Of a stretch of DNA of 5,920 nucleotides, positions 1-5,508 are shown one piece after another. Made by a program: the position numbers and the translations under genes. Source of the stretch: Pseudomonadota bacterium (GTDB lineage: Bacteria > Desulfobacterota > Desulfobulbia > Desulfobulbales > SURF-16); NCBI GenBank assembly GCA_030597865.1, contig JAUVQZ010000182.1, positions 1 to 5,920 on the forward strand, given 5' to 3'. A model generated the notes under the pieces. That model was not told the DNA's origin and did not search any database. It saw only the letters and a list, made by a program, of their open reading frames with translations. How positions within the stretch are numbered: the stretch's first letter is position 1; each line of letters begins with the position of its first letter.

Positions 1-439
1 CGAGGCAGGACAGGAGGTATAAGAGTGATATTAATAAGCCCCTTCTGGGGCCAAGGAGAGAGAAGACGAAGAGGGGAAAGGTGTAGCTCCAGAGAAAGGC
101 AGTGCCTGCAATGCCGCCGCTGATAAAGAGATAGAGGTACAGACAGTACATGATACTGATACCTGTATAGATACAGGTGTAGAGGTGTCCTTTGCTGGCC
201 AGGAAAAAAAGAAGAGCGATCAGTAATAAGGCAGCGAGGAAATCAATGCTGGCGAGCAGGGGATTGTCCTGGATAAAGGCAAGGGCACCAAGCAGGATGA
301 GGAGAAGAATGCCGGCAAGGGTGATGCCATACATCATTCCTGTTTTCCTCGCCCTATCATCATCCACGGCGCTGGTGGCAAGCAGGCGCTGCTGGATGGC
401 GGTAATATGGGGCTGAAGAAAGCAAGGGATAGGGGGCAT
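1..439 (-). CDS. Multi-pass inner-membrane protein, N-terminal part (probable membrane sensor domain), truncated at window edge
   Basis: An uninterrupted minus-strand frame runs from ATG at 437-439 to the left edge, giving 146 codons with no stop. After a hydrophilic cytoplasmic N-terminus of about 34 residues (with an acidic-basic patch near 26-32), the rest is strongly hydrophobic. Likely transmembrane segments lie near residues 35-56, 62-82, 86-108, 113-131 and 134 onwards. The stretch around 116-134 (LWSYTFPLFVFSLLG, then PRRG) resembles the membrane input domain I associate with some GGDEF proteins, where a Trp-Tyr-x-Phe-Pro motif precedes a Leu-Gly and a basic turn. That resemblance is from memory. 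The start is supported by AAAGGA nine bases upstream. The catalytic part, if any, lies outside the window, so a cyclase, a kinase or a plain membrane protein are all possible. The gene follows the cyclase operon on the same strand after a 383-bp gap, with its own candidate promoter. Confidence 0.72.
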   Translation of the reverse strand, partial: MPPIPCFLQPHITAIQQRLLATSAVDDDRARKTGMMYGITLAGILLLILLGALAFIQDNPLLASIDFLAALLLIALLFFLASKGHLYTCIYTGISIMYCLYLYLFISGGIAGTAFLWSYTFPLFVFSLLGPRRGLLISLLYLLSCL

Positions 440-448
440 GGGGGAAGT

Positions 449-454
449 TCCTTT
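449..454 (-). promoter_or_regulatory. Ribosome binding site of the left-edge membrane protein
   Basis: On the minus strand AAAGGA sits nine bases before the ATG at 439. It is the main reason for choosing this start for the truncated gene. Confidence 0.6.
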
Positions 455-493
455 AGGCTGTGGCGTCCGTATAACTACCGGGTGCATCCATTT

Positions 494-522
494 TTTGTAT
501 CGTGTTGCTGCCAACATGTAAA
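494..522 (-). promoter_or_regulatory. Candidate sigma-70-type promoter for the left-edge gene
   Basis: Reading the minus strand, TTTACA (517-522, five of six bases match the -35 consensus) is followed after exactly 17 bases by TACAAA (494-499, four of six match the -10 consensus). This lies about 55 bp upstream of the start codon at 439, leaving room for a short 5' leader. A second weak -10-like hexamer, TTATAC (469-474), is nearer the gene but lacks a good -35 partner. Judged by eye only. Confidence 0.35.
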
Positions 523-589
523 TGATTTTTTGGGGTGAGATGCCAAAAGGAGGTGTTGGGGGTGCTGATGAGTGTCTCGGTGGATCAAG

Positions 590-613
590 AACCGCCCTTC
601 GACAGGCTCAGGG
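590..613 (+). repeat. Intergenic repeat copy R1
   Basis: The copy is AACCGCCCTTCG followed by ACAGGCTCAGGG. It matches 23 of 24 bases with the reverse complement of copy R4 at 730-753. The core TTCGACAGGCTCA is of a type widely scattered between genes in some environmental bacterial genomes (from general familiarity). Confidence 0.85.
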
Positions 614-614
614 C

Positions 615-637
615 ACCGCCTTCGACAGGCCAGGGCA
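615..637 (+). repeat. Intergenic repeat copy R2, adjacent to R1
   Basis: ACCGCCTTCGAC followed by AGGCCAGGGCA aligns with R1 (591-615) after two single-base deletions, a C in the CCC run and the T of GGCTCA. R1 and R2 sit essentially head to tail, sharing the A at 615. The right end overlaps a near-palindrome, CCAGGGCATGCCTGG (630-644). Confidence 0.75.
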
Positions 638-659
638 TGCCTGGGGTTGTCAAAGGCGT

Positions 660-672
660 TTCGACAGGCTCA
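660..672 (+). repeat. Intergenic repeat copy R3, core only
   Basis: This is the exact core TTCGACAGGCTCA in the same orientation as R1. The flanks have diverged (GGCGT before, ACGG after). Confidence 0.75.
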
Positions 673-729
673 ACGGACGGTATTCTGGACCCTCGGGCCC
701 TGGGCCTAAGGGCGGTGTTACTACCCGCA

Positions 730-753
730 CCCTGAGCCTGGCGAAGGGCGGTT
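730..753 (-). repeat. Intergenic repeat copy R4, inverted
   Basis: On the plus strand it reads CCCTGAGCCTGG followed by CGAAGGGCGGTT, the reverse complement of R1 with one mismatch (GCC in place of GAC). Together with R1 or R3 it can pair into a stem with a long loop, as in paired REP-like elements. Confidence 0.8.
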
Positions 754-822
754 ATCTCGTGGGCGGGGCAATCCATCAGGGAAGAGGGGCAGGGGGCGGT
801 CAGTGCTTTGCCCCTGGCGAGT

Positions 823-2496
823 TTACATCTGGTCCGGGGAGGAGAACATGAAACGGTTACGGCCCTGGGCCTTGGCGGCGTACATGGCCATGTCGGCATT
901 TTTCATCAGAGTATCAGCACCGGTGAGTTCCGCAGAGGAGAGGGAGATGCCGATACTGACCCCCAGGACGCATTCATTTTCATGGATAAGAAATGGCCGG
1001 CCAATGGAATCGAGGATCTTGGTGGCCACCTTCATGGCGTCACTGGCGTTGTGGACCCTGCTCAACAGGATGGTGAATTCATCACCTCCCACCCTGGAGA
1101 CGGTATCGGTATCCCGCACAGTCTCCAGCAGGCGCCGCGCCACCTCCTGGAGGGCGAGATCACCGGCCTGATGGCCATATTTATCATTGAGGGGTTTGAA
1201 ATGGTCGAGATCAAGATAGAGCAGGGCAAAGAGATGGCCATAACGTCTGGCATCGTTCACGGTCAACTGCAGGCGGTTAAAAAAAAGATTGCGGTTAGGC
1301 AGGCCGGTGAGCCTGTCAAAATTGGCAAGAAACTCCAGCTGCTCCCGTTGTTCTTTCAGTTCGCTGATGTCATGGGCCAGGCAGGAGATACCCTGCAGGG
1401 TGCCGTCGGGCAGATACAGGGCGCTGGCAGAAAAAAGAACCGGGATGGTCTGCTCGTCTCCGGTGATATAGAGGGCCTCAAGATTGGTCACCGCCTTGCC
1501 CTCCAAAAGCCCCAGGAAGAGAGAGTTAGCCACTGACTCCTCATGGTGTCTAAAGATGTTTTGGAAAGGGGTAGCCGTTAGCTCCTCCTCTGCTAGGCGG
1601 AGCAGGCTCAGGGTGGCATGATTCACTGTCTGGATGGAAAGATCTGGATTAAGAATAATCAGGGAGTCGGACATATTGTTAATAATATTGTCCACATAGT
1701 CCCGGGAGACGGTTATATGCTGGAGCTCACGGGTCATCTGCCAGAAGGAGGTTGCCAGCTCGTGGATCTCATCCCCCTTCTGGTTGGCCGGCGGTTTTTC
1801 CACGGTTCTGCCGCGGCTGAAATCATTGATCATCTTTTTGATATTGCCCAGGGGGGCAATGATTTCCTTATTGGCCAGCCAGTTAATGACCACGGTGGTA
1901 ATGATGAGAAAGAGAATGAAGAGGACGTGGAGTAGACGGGTGTAAAGATCAATACGCTGGTTATTCTTCTCAAGGTCGGTGACGATCATCTCTTGCAGCA
2001 TGCCGGTAACGTTCTGGAAGTCGGCATCAAGGCCGGCCCGCAATTTGCCAAGCTGATGCACCTCCTTGCGGGCGGCAAAGATATCGACCATCTGCACTGC
2101 CTCCATATAATACTGGGAGGCCAGGGTAAAATAAACGGTATAATCGTCCCGCAGGGAAAGGATGCGGGGGTAGAGATCGTTATGGCTGGCACTGGCCAGC
2201 CGTACCAGGTCATTAAGCAATACCGTGATCTGGTTGTGGTGCATATTGGCCTGTTGGATCTCTCCCGCATCACCGGTGAGCAGACCGTTTTCGTAATCTT
2301 CGCTCTGGGAGTTGAAAAGGCTGTGAACAAGAATTCCTTTCACAGAGAGGGGGAGGTCGGCCTTTTGGACGTGGCTAATGGAGATCTTGGTCTGGTGATT
2401 AACCCAGGTGGTGGCCAGGGTGGCAATAAGGTAACTGAGCAGGGCCACGCTGACGCAGGCCCATATTTTACTGCGAATATTACCAATGATATTCAT
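823..2496 (-). CDS. Membrane-bound diguanylate cyclase (periplasmic sensor-HAMP-PAS-GGDEF)
   Basis: This 557-residue inner-membrane protein should make c-di-GMP from two GTP. A transmembrane helix (about 11-31) is followed by a periplasmic, probably helical region (about 33-186), a second helix (about 187-207), a HAMP linker (about 208-262), a PAS domain (about 264-378) and GGDEF (about 385-553, opening with DRLTGLPNR). The active-site loop GGDEF is intact at 470-474. D429, N437 and D446 sit at the spacing of PleD's metal and guanine ligands. RDTD at 461-464 is exactly five residues before GGDEF, as expected for the inhibitory I-site, so activity with product feedback is likely. No EAL domain follows. 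It is the last gene of the operon, starting 8 bp after the PBP-like gene. The periplasmic region looks like the four-helix type of chemoreceptors (inference), and its ligand or partner is unknown. The start is supported by AGTAGG seven bases upstream. Confidence 0.95.
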   Translation of the reverse strand: MNIIGNIRSKIWACVSVALLSYLIATLATTWVNHQTKISISHVQKADLPLSVKGILVHSLFNSQSEDYENGLLTGDAGEIQQANMHHNQITVLLNDLVRLASASHNDLYPRILSLRDDYTVYFTLASQYYMEAVQMVDIFAARKEVHQLGKLRAGLDADFQNVTGMLQEMIVTDLEKNNQRIDLYTRLLHVLFILFLIITTVVINWLANKEIIAPLGNIKKMINDFSRGRTVEKPPANQKGDEIHELATSFWQMTRELQHITVSRDYVDNIINNMSDSLIILNPDLSIQTVNHATLSLLRLAEEELTATPFQNIFRHHEESVANSLFLGLLEGKAVTNLEALYITGDEQTIPVLFSASALYLPDGTLQGISCLAHDISELKEQREQLEFLANFDRLTGLPNRNLFFNRLQLTVNDARRYGHLFALLYLDLDHFKPLNDKYGHQAGDLALQEVARRLLETVRDTDTVSRVGGDEFTILLSRVHNASDAMKVATKILDSIGRPFLIHENECVLGVSIGISLSSAELTGADTLMKNADMAMYAAKAQGRNRFMFSSPDQM

Positions 2497-2503
2497 ACCA
2501 CAA

Positions 2504-2509
2504 CCTACT
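2504..2509 (-). promoter_or_regulatory. RBS of the GGDEF gene, overlapping the upstream stop codon
   Basis: Minus-strand AGTAGG ends seven bases before the ATG at 2496. The TAG in it is the stop codon of the PBP-like gene, so termination and re-initiation happen at one spot, which suggests translational coupling. Confidence 0.55.
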
Positions 2510-2945
2510 GAGAAACTTGGACAACCTTCACTGCCGGTGTTACTGCCTCCGGGCTGATATAGCCAAGGCCGTTGATATGGGCAGAAACAAAATCCACGAC
2601 CTCACGGTCCGTCTTGACCGTGGGCGGCGGCATACCCTGACCGCGAAACAGCATCTTCTTGCGGAAGATTAAATACTGGCGGGGAGATCTTTTCAGAACA
2701 GTATAGCTGAAAGAGTCATAAATTTTTGGGTTTTCATTAATCACCACGGCAATATTCCCACCGTCAGGCCAGCGCCGCTTCCTGTTTAGAAAAATAAGTT
2801 CAGCATCCTGGCGGCTGATGGTTGTCACAGCATTGTCGGCATGGGCCACCAGCACAAAATCAGCACCGGCCCGGCACTCCATAGGGCCTGCGACAAAAAA
2901 ACACAGTATGCAAAAAAGCCCACCTATGTATTTTCTGATCAGCAA
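2505..2945 (-). CDS. Short periplasmic PBP-like protein (phosphate-binding-protein superfamily, single domain)
   Basis: This 146-residue secreted protein has a basic N-terminus, a hydrophobic core (about 7-20) and a plausible signal peptidase site after AGA (26-28). There is no convincing lipobox. The mature part follows the pattern of short 'phosphate ABC transporter substrate-binding' proteins: VLVAHADNAVTTISRQD, then ELIFLNRKRRWPDGG (49-63), then the LKRSPRQY region (84-91), FRGQGMPP (100-107) and a C-terminal GLGYIS (126-131). At about 118 mature residues it is far shorter than PstS (usually over 300), so it is probably a reduced member of the fold. No ABC permease or ATPase is nearby, and it sits between an outer-membrane barrel and a membrane cyclase, so a sensory role is more likely than uptake (inference). 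The start is TTG: an in-frame TAA at 2961-2963 bars upstream extension, the first internal Met (22) would lose the signal peptide, and TAGG lies seven bases upstream. Confidence 0.85.
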   Translation of the reverse strand: MLIRKYIGGLFCILCFFVAGPMECRAGADFVLVAHADNAVTTISRQDAELIFLNRKRRWPDGGNIAVVINENPKIYDSFSYTVLKRSPRQYLIFRKKMLFRGQGMPPPTVKTDREVVDFVSAHINGLGYISPEAVTPAVKVVQVSQ

Positions 2946-2952
2946 TCCTATG

Positions 2953-2956
2953 CCTA
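2953..2956 (-). promoter_or_regulatory. RBS deciding the TTG start of the PBP-like gene
   Basis: Minus-strand TAGG lies seven bases before the TTG at 2945, and its TAG is the stop codon of the barrel gene. The same arrangement recurs at the next junction, which supports the TTG start. A second AGGA touches the TTG directly and is too close to serve. Confidence 0.5.
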
Positions 2957-4162
2957 AAAATTAAAGGTAAGCTTTAGGGCGCCATACTGCCAATAACGAT
3001 TAGCACCCTCTGGATTAAAATAGCTCATGTAAAAGGCGGTGCCGTCAATAATATGCCACTCGGCCTTGAAGGTCCAGCTGTCAGTAATGTCGTAGCGCAG
3101 GGCACCAGCCAGGTCCTTGCGCCAGGGGTAGAGATTTCTGGACCCCACCGGATCATGCCGATTATTCTTGAGGCGATAATACTCATCATAGAGCACGGAG
3201 AAGGTCAACTCCTCCATGGGAGAATAGCTCAACAGGAAATAAAAGGCACGGGAGGTGCCATCAAGGGTGGTGAGCCCGAATTGGGTCTGGCGGCGGTCAG
3301 TCTCGGCATACTCAGCGGTCAGGCTCCACTTCCGCCAACTGTACTCAAGGGAGGCGACAATTTTACTCCTGGTTTTGTCAGTGGTGATCACGGTGTTGTG
3401 AATTCTGGCCTCATCATCAAGGCCCAGGAATGTCAGCGCCGCCCGCAGTCCTTCAAGGGAGCTGTTGTAAAAAAGGGCGCCTCCATAGAGATAATCATTG
3501 TCCCTGGTCAGGGCGTCCACATTCAGATTCTCCCCTTCTTCAGCATCGTAACGCAGGGCAATCTCAGCAACCGCCAGGGTGGCGAGGGAATCATCATCAT
3601 AATCAATACGGCCGCCAAAGAGCTGGTAGTCGACATCGCCCCATTTACCAAGGGGAAGATTGCCATACATCTCTCCACCCCAATGGGCCTGCCAGGAATC
3701 ACGACGGGTCTCGTCATAGATGGATTGCGGCAGAAAGATGAGGGGGCGCAGGAAATCAGAATCGCGCTCCATATTATAAAGGCCCATGGCCATCTTGATC
3801 TTGCCCAGACGCATGCCAAGGGGGTCAGCAAAATGATACTCAGCCACCAGCCAATCGGAGCTGATCTTGCCGTTGTTGGATTCGGAAAAATGGCAATAAA
3901 GGGCCTGGCCTCCTATGCGAAACTTATCAGTGAGCTGGGCATTGATATTGAGACCGATTTCACGGAACTCAAAGAGGCCTTTTTCGGTATCCCCGAGGAA
4001 CTTATTGTTATTGGTGTTCAGGTAGCCCTGGGTAAAAAAGCCGTGCACCTGTACCCTGTCACCCAGGTCAATGGCCCAGGTGGATGCGGGCAGAAGTAGA
4101 AACAGCAAGACAGCAAGGTGGAAGACCTTGGTCTTGACAGGTAGGGGGTGGGAAAACAACAT
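2954..4162 (-). CDS. Porin-like outer-membrane beta-barrel protein
   Basis: This 402-residue protein has a signal peptide (hydrophobic core about 14-27, likely cut after TWA at 28-30). The rest consists of alternating-hydrophobicity strands separated by acidic, Asn-rich loops. It ends YGALKLTFNF, a good beta-signal with terminal Phe recognised by the BAM machinery. Early segments VHGFFTQGYLNT (39-50), FREIGLNINAQLTDKFRIGG (66-85) and FLPQSIYD (143-150) resemble a family of uncharacterised barrels that I recall beside signalling genes. I cannot name the substrate, and 14-18 strands would fit the length. The start overlaps the stop of the response regulator by one base (TGATG), and the gene is followed 8 bp later by the PBP-like gene. 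It may let a ligand into the periplasm or sense it (inference). An Asp/Glu-rich stretch near 187-191 and 207-211 probably forms extracellular or periplasmic loops. Confidence 0.85.
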   Translation of the reverse strand: MLFSHPLPVKTKVFHLAVLLFLLLPASTWAIDLGDRVQVHGFFTQGYLNTNNNKFLGDTEKGLFEFREIGLNINAQLTDKFRIGGQALYCHFSESNNGKISSDWLVAEYHFADPLGMRLGKIKMAMGLYNMERDSDFLRPLIFLPQSIYDETRRDSWQAHWGGEMYGNLPLGKWGDVDYQLFGGRIDYDDDSLATLAVAEIALRYDAEEGENLNVDALTRDNDYLYGGALFYNSSLEGLRAALTFLGLDDEARIHNTVITTDKTRSKIVASLEYSWRKWSLTAEYAETDRRQTQFGLTTLDGTSRAFYFLLSYSPMEELTFSVLYDEYYRLKNNRHDPVGSRNLYPWRKDLAGALRYDITDSWTFKAEWHIIDGTAFYMSYFNPEGANRYWQYGALKLTFNF

Positions 4163-4164
4163 CA
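4160..4164 (-). promoter_or_regulatory. TGATG stop-start overlap between regulator and barrel genes
   Basis: The TGA of the response regulator (4162-4164) and the ATG of the barrel gene (4160-4162) share one base. Only a weak GAGTGG-like Shine-Dalgarno precedes it, so translation of the barrel probably depends on coupling to the regulator. Confidence 0.7.
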
Positions 4165-5502
4165 GGATTCCACTCGCTTTAGATGATAATCCGTAATTTT
4201 TTTACGGAGGGTGGTGGGTGAAACATCAAGGGTGCTGGAGGTGTGGGTAATGTTCCAGTTATGCTCGACAAGCGCCTGGCTGATATACGTCTTCTCCATG
4301 GAGGCCAGGGTGCCGGTGACAGGCAGACCAGCCTGCTCCTGGCGGGCCCCCTGTGGCATGAGCAGATCATCAACATCGATCTCATGGCCATGGACCATGA
4401 CCATGGCCCGGGTCAGGGTATTTTCAAGCTCCCTGACGTTTCCCGGCCAGTTGCAGGCCTTAAGCTTCTTGCGCCCGGCAGGGCTGAGACGGAGTGGCTG
4501 GCGCCCCATCTTGTAGGCAATTTTGGCCAGGAGGTGCTCGGCCAGCAGGTCAACATCACCCCGCCGTTCCCGCAGGGGAGGCACCTCGACACTCACCACG
4601 TTGAGCCGGTAAAAAAGGTCCTGTCGAAAGGTACCCTCCTTGATCATCTCCTCAAGATTGCGGTGGGTTGCTGCGACGATGCGGGCCTGAAGGGGCGTGG
4701 TCTTGAGTCCCCCGACCCGAACAAACTCTTCCTCCTGGAGAACCCGCAGCAGTTTACTCTGCAGATCAAGGGACATGTCGCCGATCTCGTCAAGGAAGAC
4801 CGTGCCCTGGCCGGCAAATTCAAGCTTGCCCTCCCTGGCCTGGTCTGCGCCGGTGAAGGCCCCCTTTACATAGCCGAAAAGCTCGCTTTCAAGGAGGGTA
4901 GAGACAAAGGCCGAACAGTTGATGGCCACAAAGGGATGCTCCGGGGCCGTGGCCTCATGGAGGATGCGGGCCACCACCTCCTTACCCGTGCCTGACTCGC
5001 CCTTGACAAGGACCGTGATCCGGCTCCGGGCCAGGCGGCCGATCTGCTTATGGATTTCGACAATTTTAGGATCGGAACCAATCATTTCCAGGGGAAAGGT
5101 CTTTGGGGCCCCTTGGTCGCCATCGCCCTGATCCCCCTTCTCCTGAACAGATTCAACCTTGGCGGCCATCTGTAAAAGTTCATTGAGATCCAACGGTTTT
5201 CGTAGATAGTCAAAGGCGCCGTCACGCATGGCCTCAACGGCCTCACTGTTTTCCGTGTTGCCGGTCATGATAACCACCGTCACATCAGGCTGTACAGCAA
5301 GAATAGCACGGAGCGCCGTCAGGCCGTGTTCATCCGGAAGATTGAGGTCCAGGAGCACCAGGTCAGGAACCACCTCCTCCAGGGCAATCATGCCATCCGA
5401 GACATTATGGGCCACAGCGACCTGATGACCTTCCGCCTTGAGCTGGATCTCAAGGGACCTGGCCAGGGCCAGATCGTCATCGATGATAAGAATTTTGATC
5501 AT
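4162..5502 (-). CDS. NtrC-family sigma-54-dependent response regulator
   Basis: This 446-residue regulator has full-length NtrC/AtoC/ZraR architecture. The receiver domain (about 1-118) has acidic D8-D10, phospho-acceptor D52, T80 and K102. The AAA+ domain (about 139-375) has Walker A GESGTGKE (168-175), the sigma-54-contacting GAFTGA loop (214-219), Walker B VFLDEIGD (235-242), the arginine-finger region around FRQDLFYRLN (292-301) and WPGNVRELEN (352-361). A Fis-type helix-turn-helix lies at about 400-443. All catalytic motifs are intact, so it should activate sigma-54 promoters when phosphorylated. The kinase gene ends 6 bp upstream, making it the natural partner. The receiver-AAA linker (121-132, EKGDQGDGDQGA) is unusually Gly/Asp-rich. 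Targets are not visible; the operon's own promoter, upstream of the kinase and outside the window, is a reasonable guess. The start at ATG 5500-5502 matches the conserved receiver N-terminus. Confidence 0.97.
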   Translation of the reverse strand: MIKILIIDDDLALARSLEIQLKAEGHQVAVAHNVSDGMIALEEVVPDLVLLDLNLPDEHGLTALRAILAVQPDVTVVIMTGNTENSEAVEAMRDGAFDYLRKPLDLNELLQMAAKVESVQEKGDQGDGDQGAPKTFPLEMIGSDPKIVEIHKQIGRLARSRITVLVKGESGTGKEVVARILHEATAPEHPFVAINCSAFVSTLLESELFGYVKGAFTGADQAREGKLEFAGQGTVFLDEIGDMSLDLQSKLLRVLQEEEFVRVGGLKTTPLQARIVAATHRNLEEMIKEGTFRQDLFYRLNVVSVEVPPLRERRGDVDLLAEHLLAKIAYKMGRQPLRLSPAGRKKLKACNWPGNVRELENTLTRAMVMVHGHEIDVDDLLMPQGARQEQAGLPVTGTLASMEKTYISQALVEHNWNITHTSSTLDVSPTTLRKKITDYHLKRVES

Positions 5503-5508
5503 TAGTTT

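Larger units (their letters stand above)
440..822. other. Intergenic region with repeats; no supported gene
   Basis: This 383-bp gap lies between the stop of the GGDEF gene (823) and the start of the left-edge membrane gene (439). The left part (440-522) carries that gene's RBS and candidate promoter. The middle (590-753) carries four copies of a short repeat. The right part (about 754-822) is G-rich on the plus strand and shows nothing recognisable. No clear intrinsic terminator (GC stem followed by a T run) was seen after the GGDEF gene. The repeat hairpins may act as a transcript end or processing site, but that is inference. Confidence 0.7.

Noticed and set aside
590..753. CRISPR array
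   Set aside because: Copies are irregularly spaced, differ in length and orientation, and no cas genes are present; they fit REP-like intergenic repeats better.
690..822. Intrinsic terminator after the cyclase gene
   Set aside because: GC-rich pairing is possible, but no stem followed by a T run on the minus strand was found.
585..899. Minus-strand frame across the repeats into the 3' end of the cyclase gene
   Set aside because: It overlaps the end of the cyclase in another frame and consists mainly of translated repeat sequence.
808..1536. Plus-strand frame (242 codons) opposite the GGDEF and PAS regions
   Set aside because: Antisense to well-conserved catalytic motifs; no recognisable protein and no good RBS.
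1993..2511. Plus-strand frame (172 codons) opposite the N-terminal half of the cyclase
   Set aside because: Antisense to the transmembrane and periplasmic regions of a confident gene; the peptide has no recognisable features.
3053..4099. Long plus-strand open frame (348 codons) opposite the barrel gene
   Set aside because: It lies wholly antisense to a gene with a signal peptide, beta-signal and operon spacing. Its protein has no recognisable domain and the frame follows from the codon bias of the true gene.
4386..4408. Inverted repeat GGCCATGG / CCATGGCC with 7-bp spacer
   Set aside because: It encodes the Met-Val-Met-Val-His-Gly-His run of the regulator; repeated ATG and GTC/CAT codons explain the symmetry.
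4243..4995. Plus-strand frame (250 codons) opposite the AAA+ domain of the regulator
   Set aside because: The opposite strand carries intact Walker A, GAFTGA and Walker B motifs, so this frame is a shadow.
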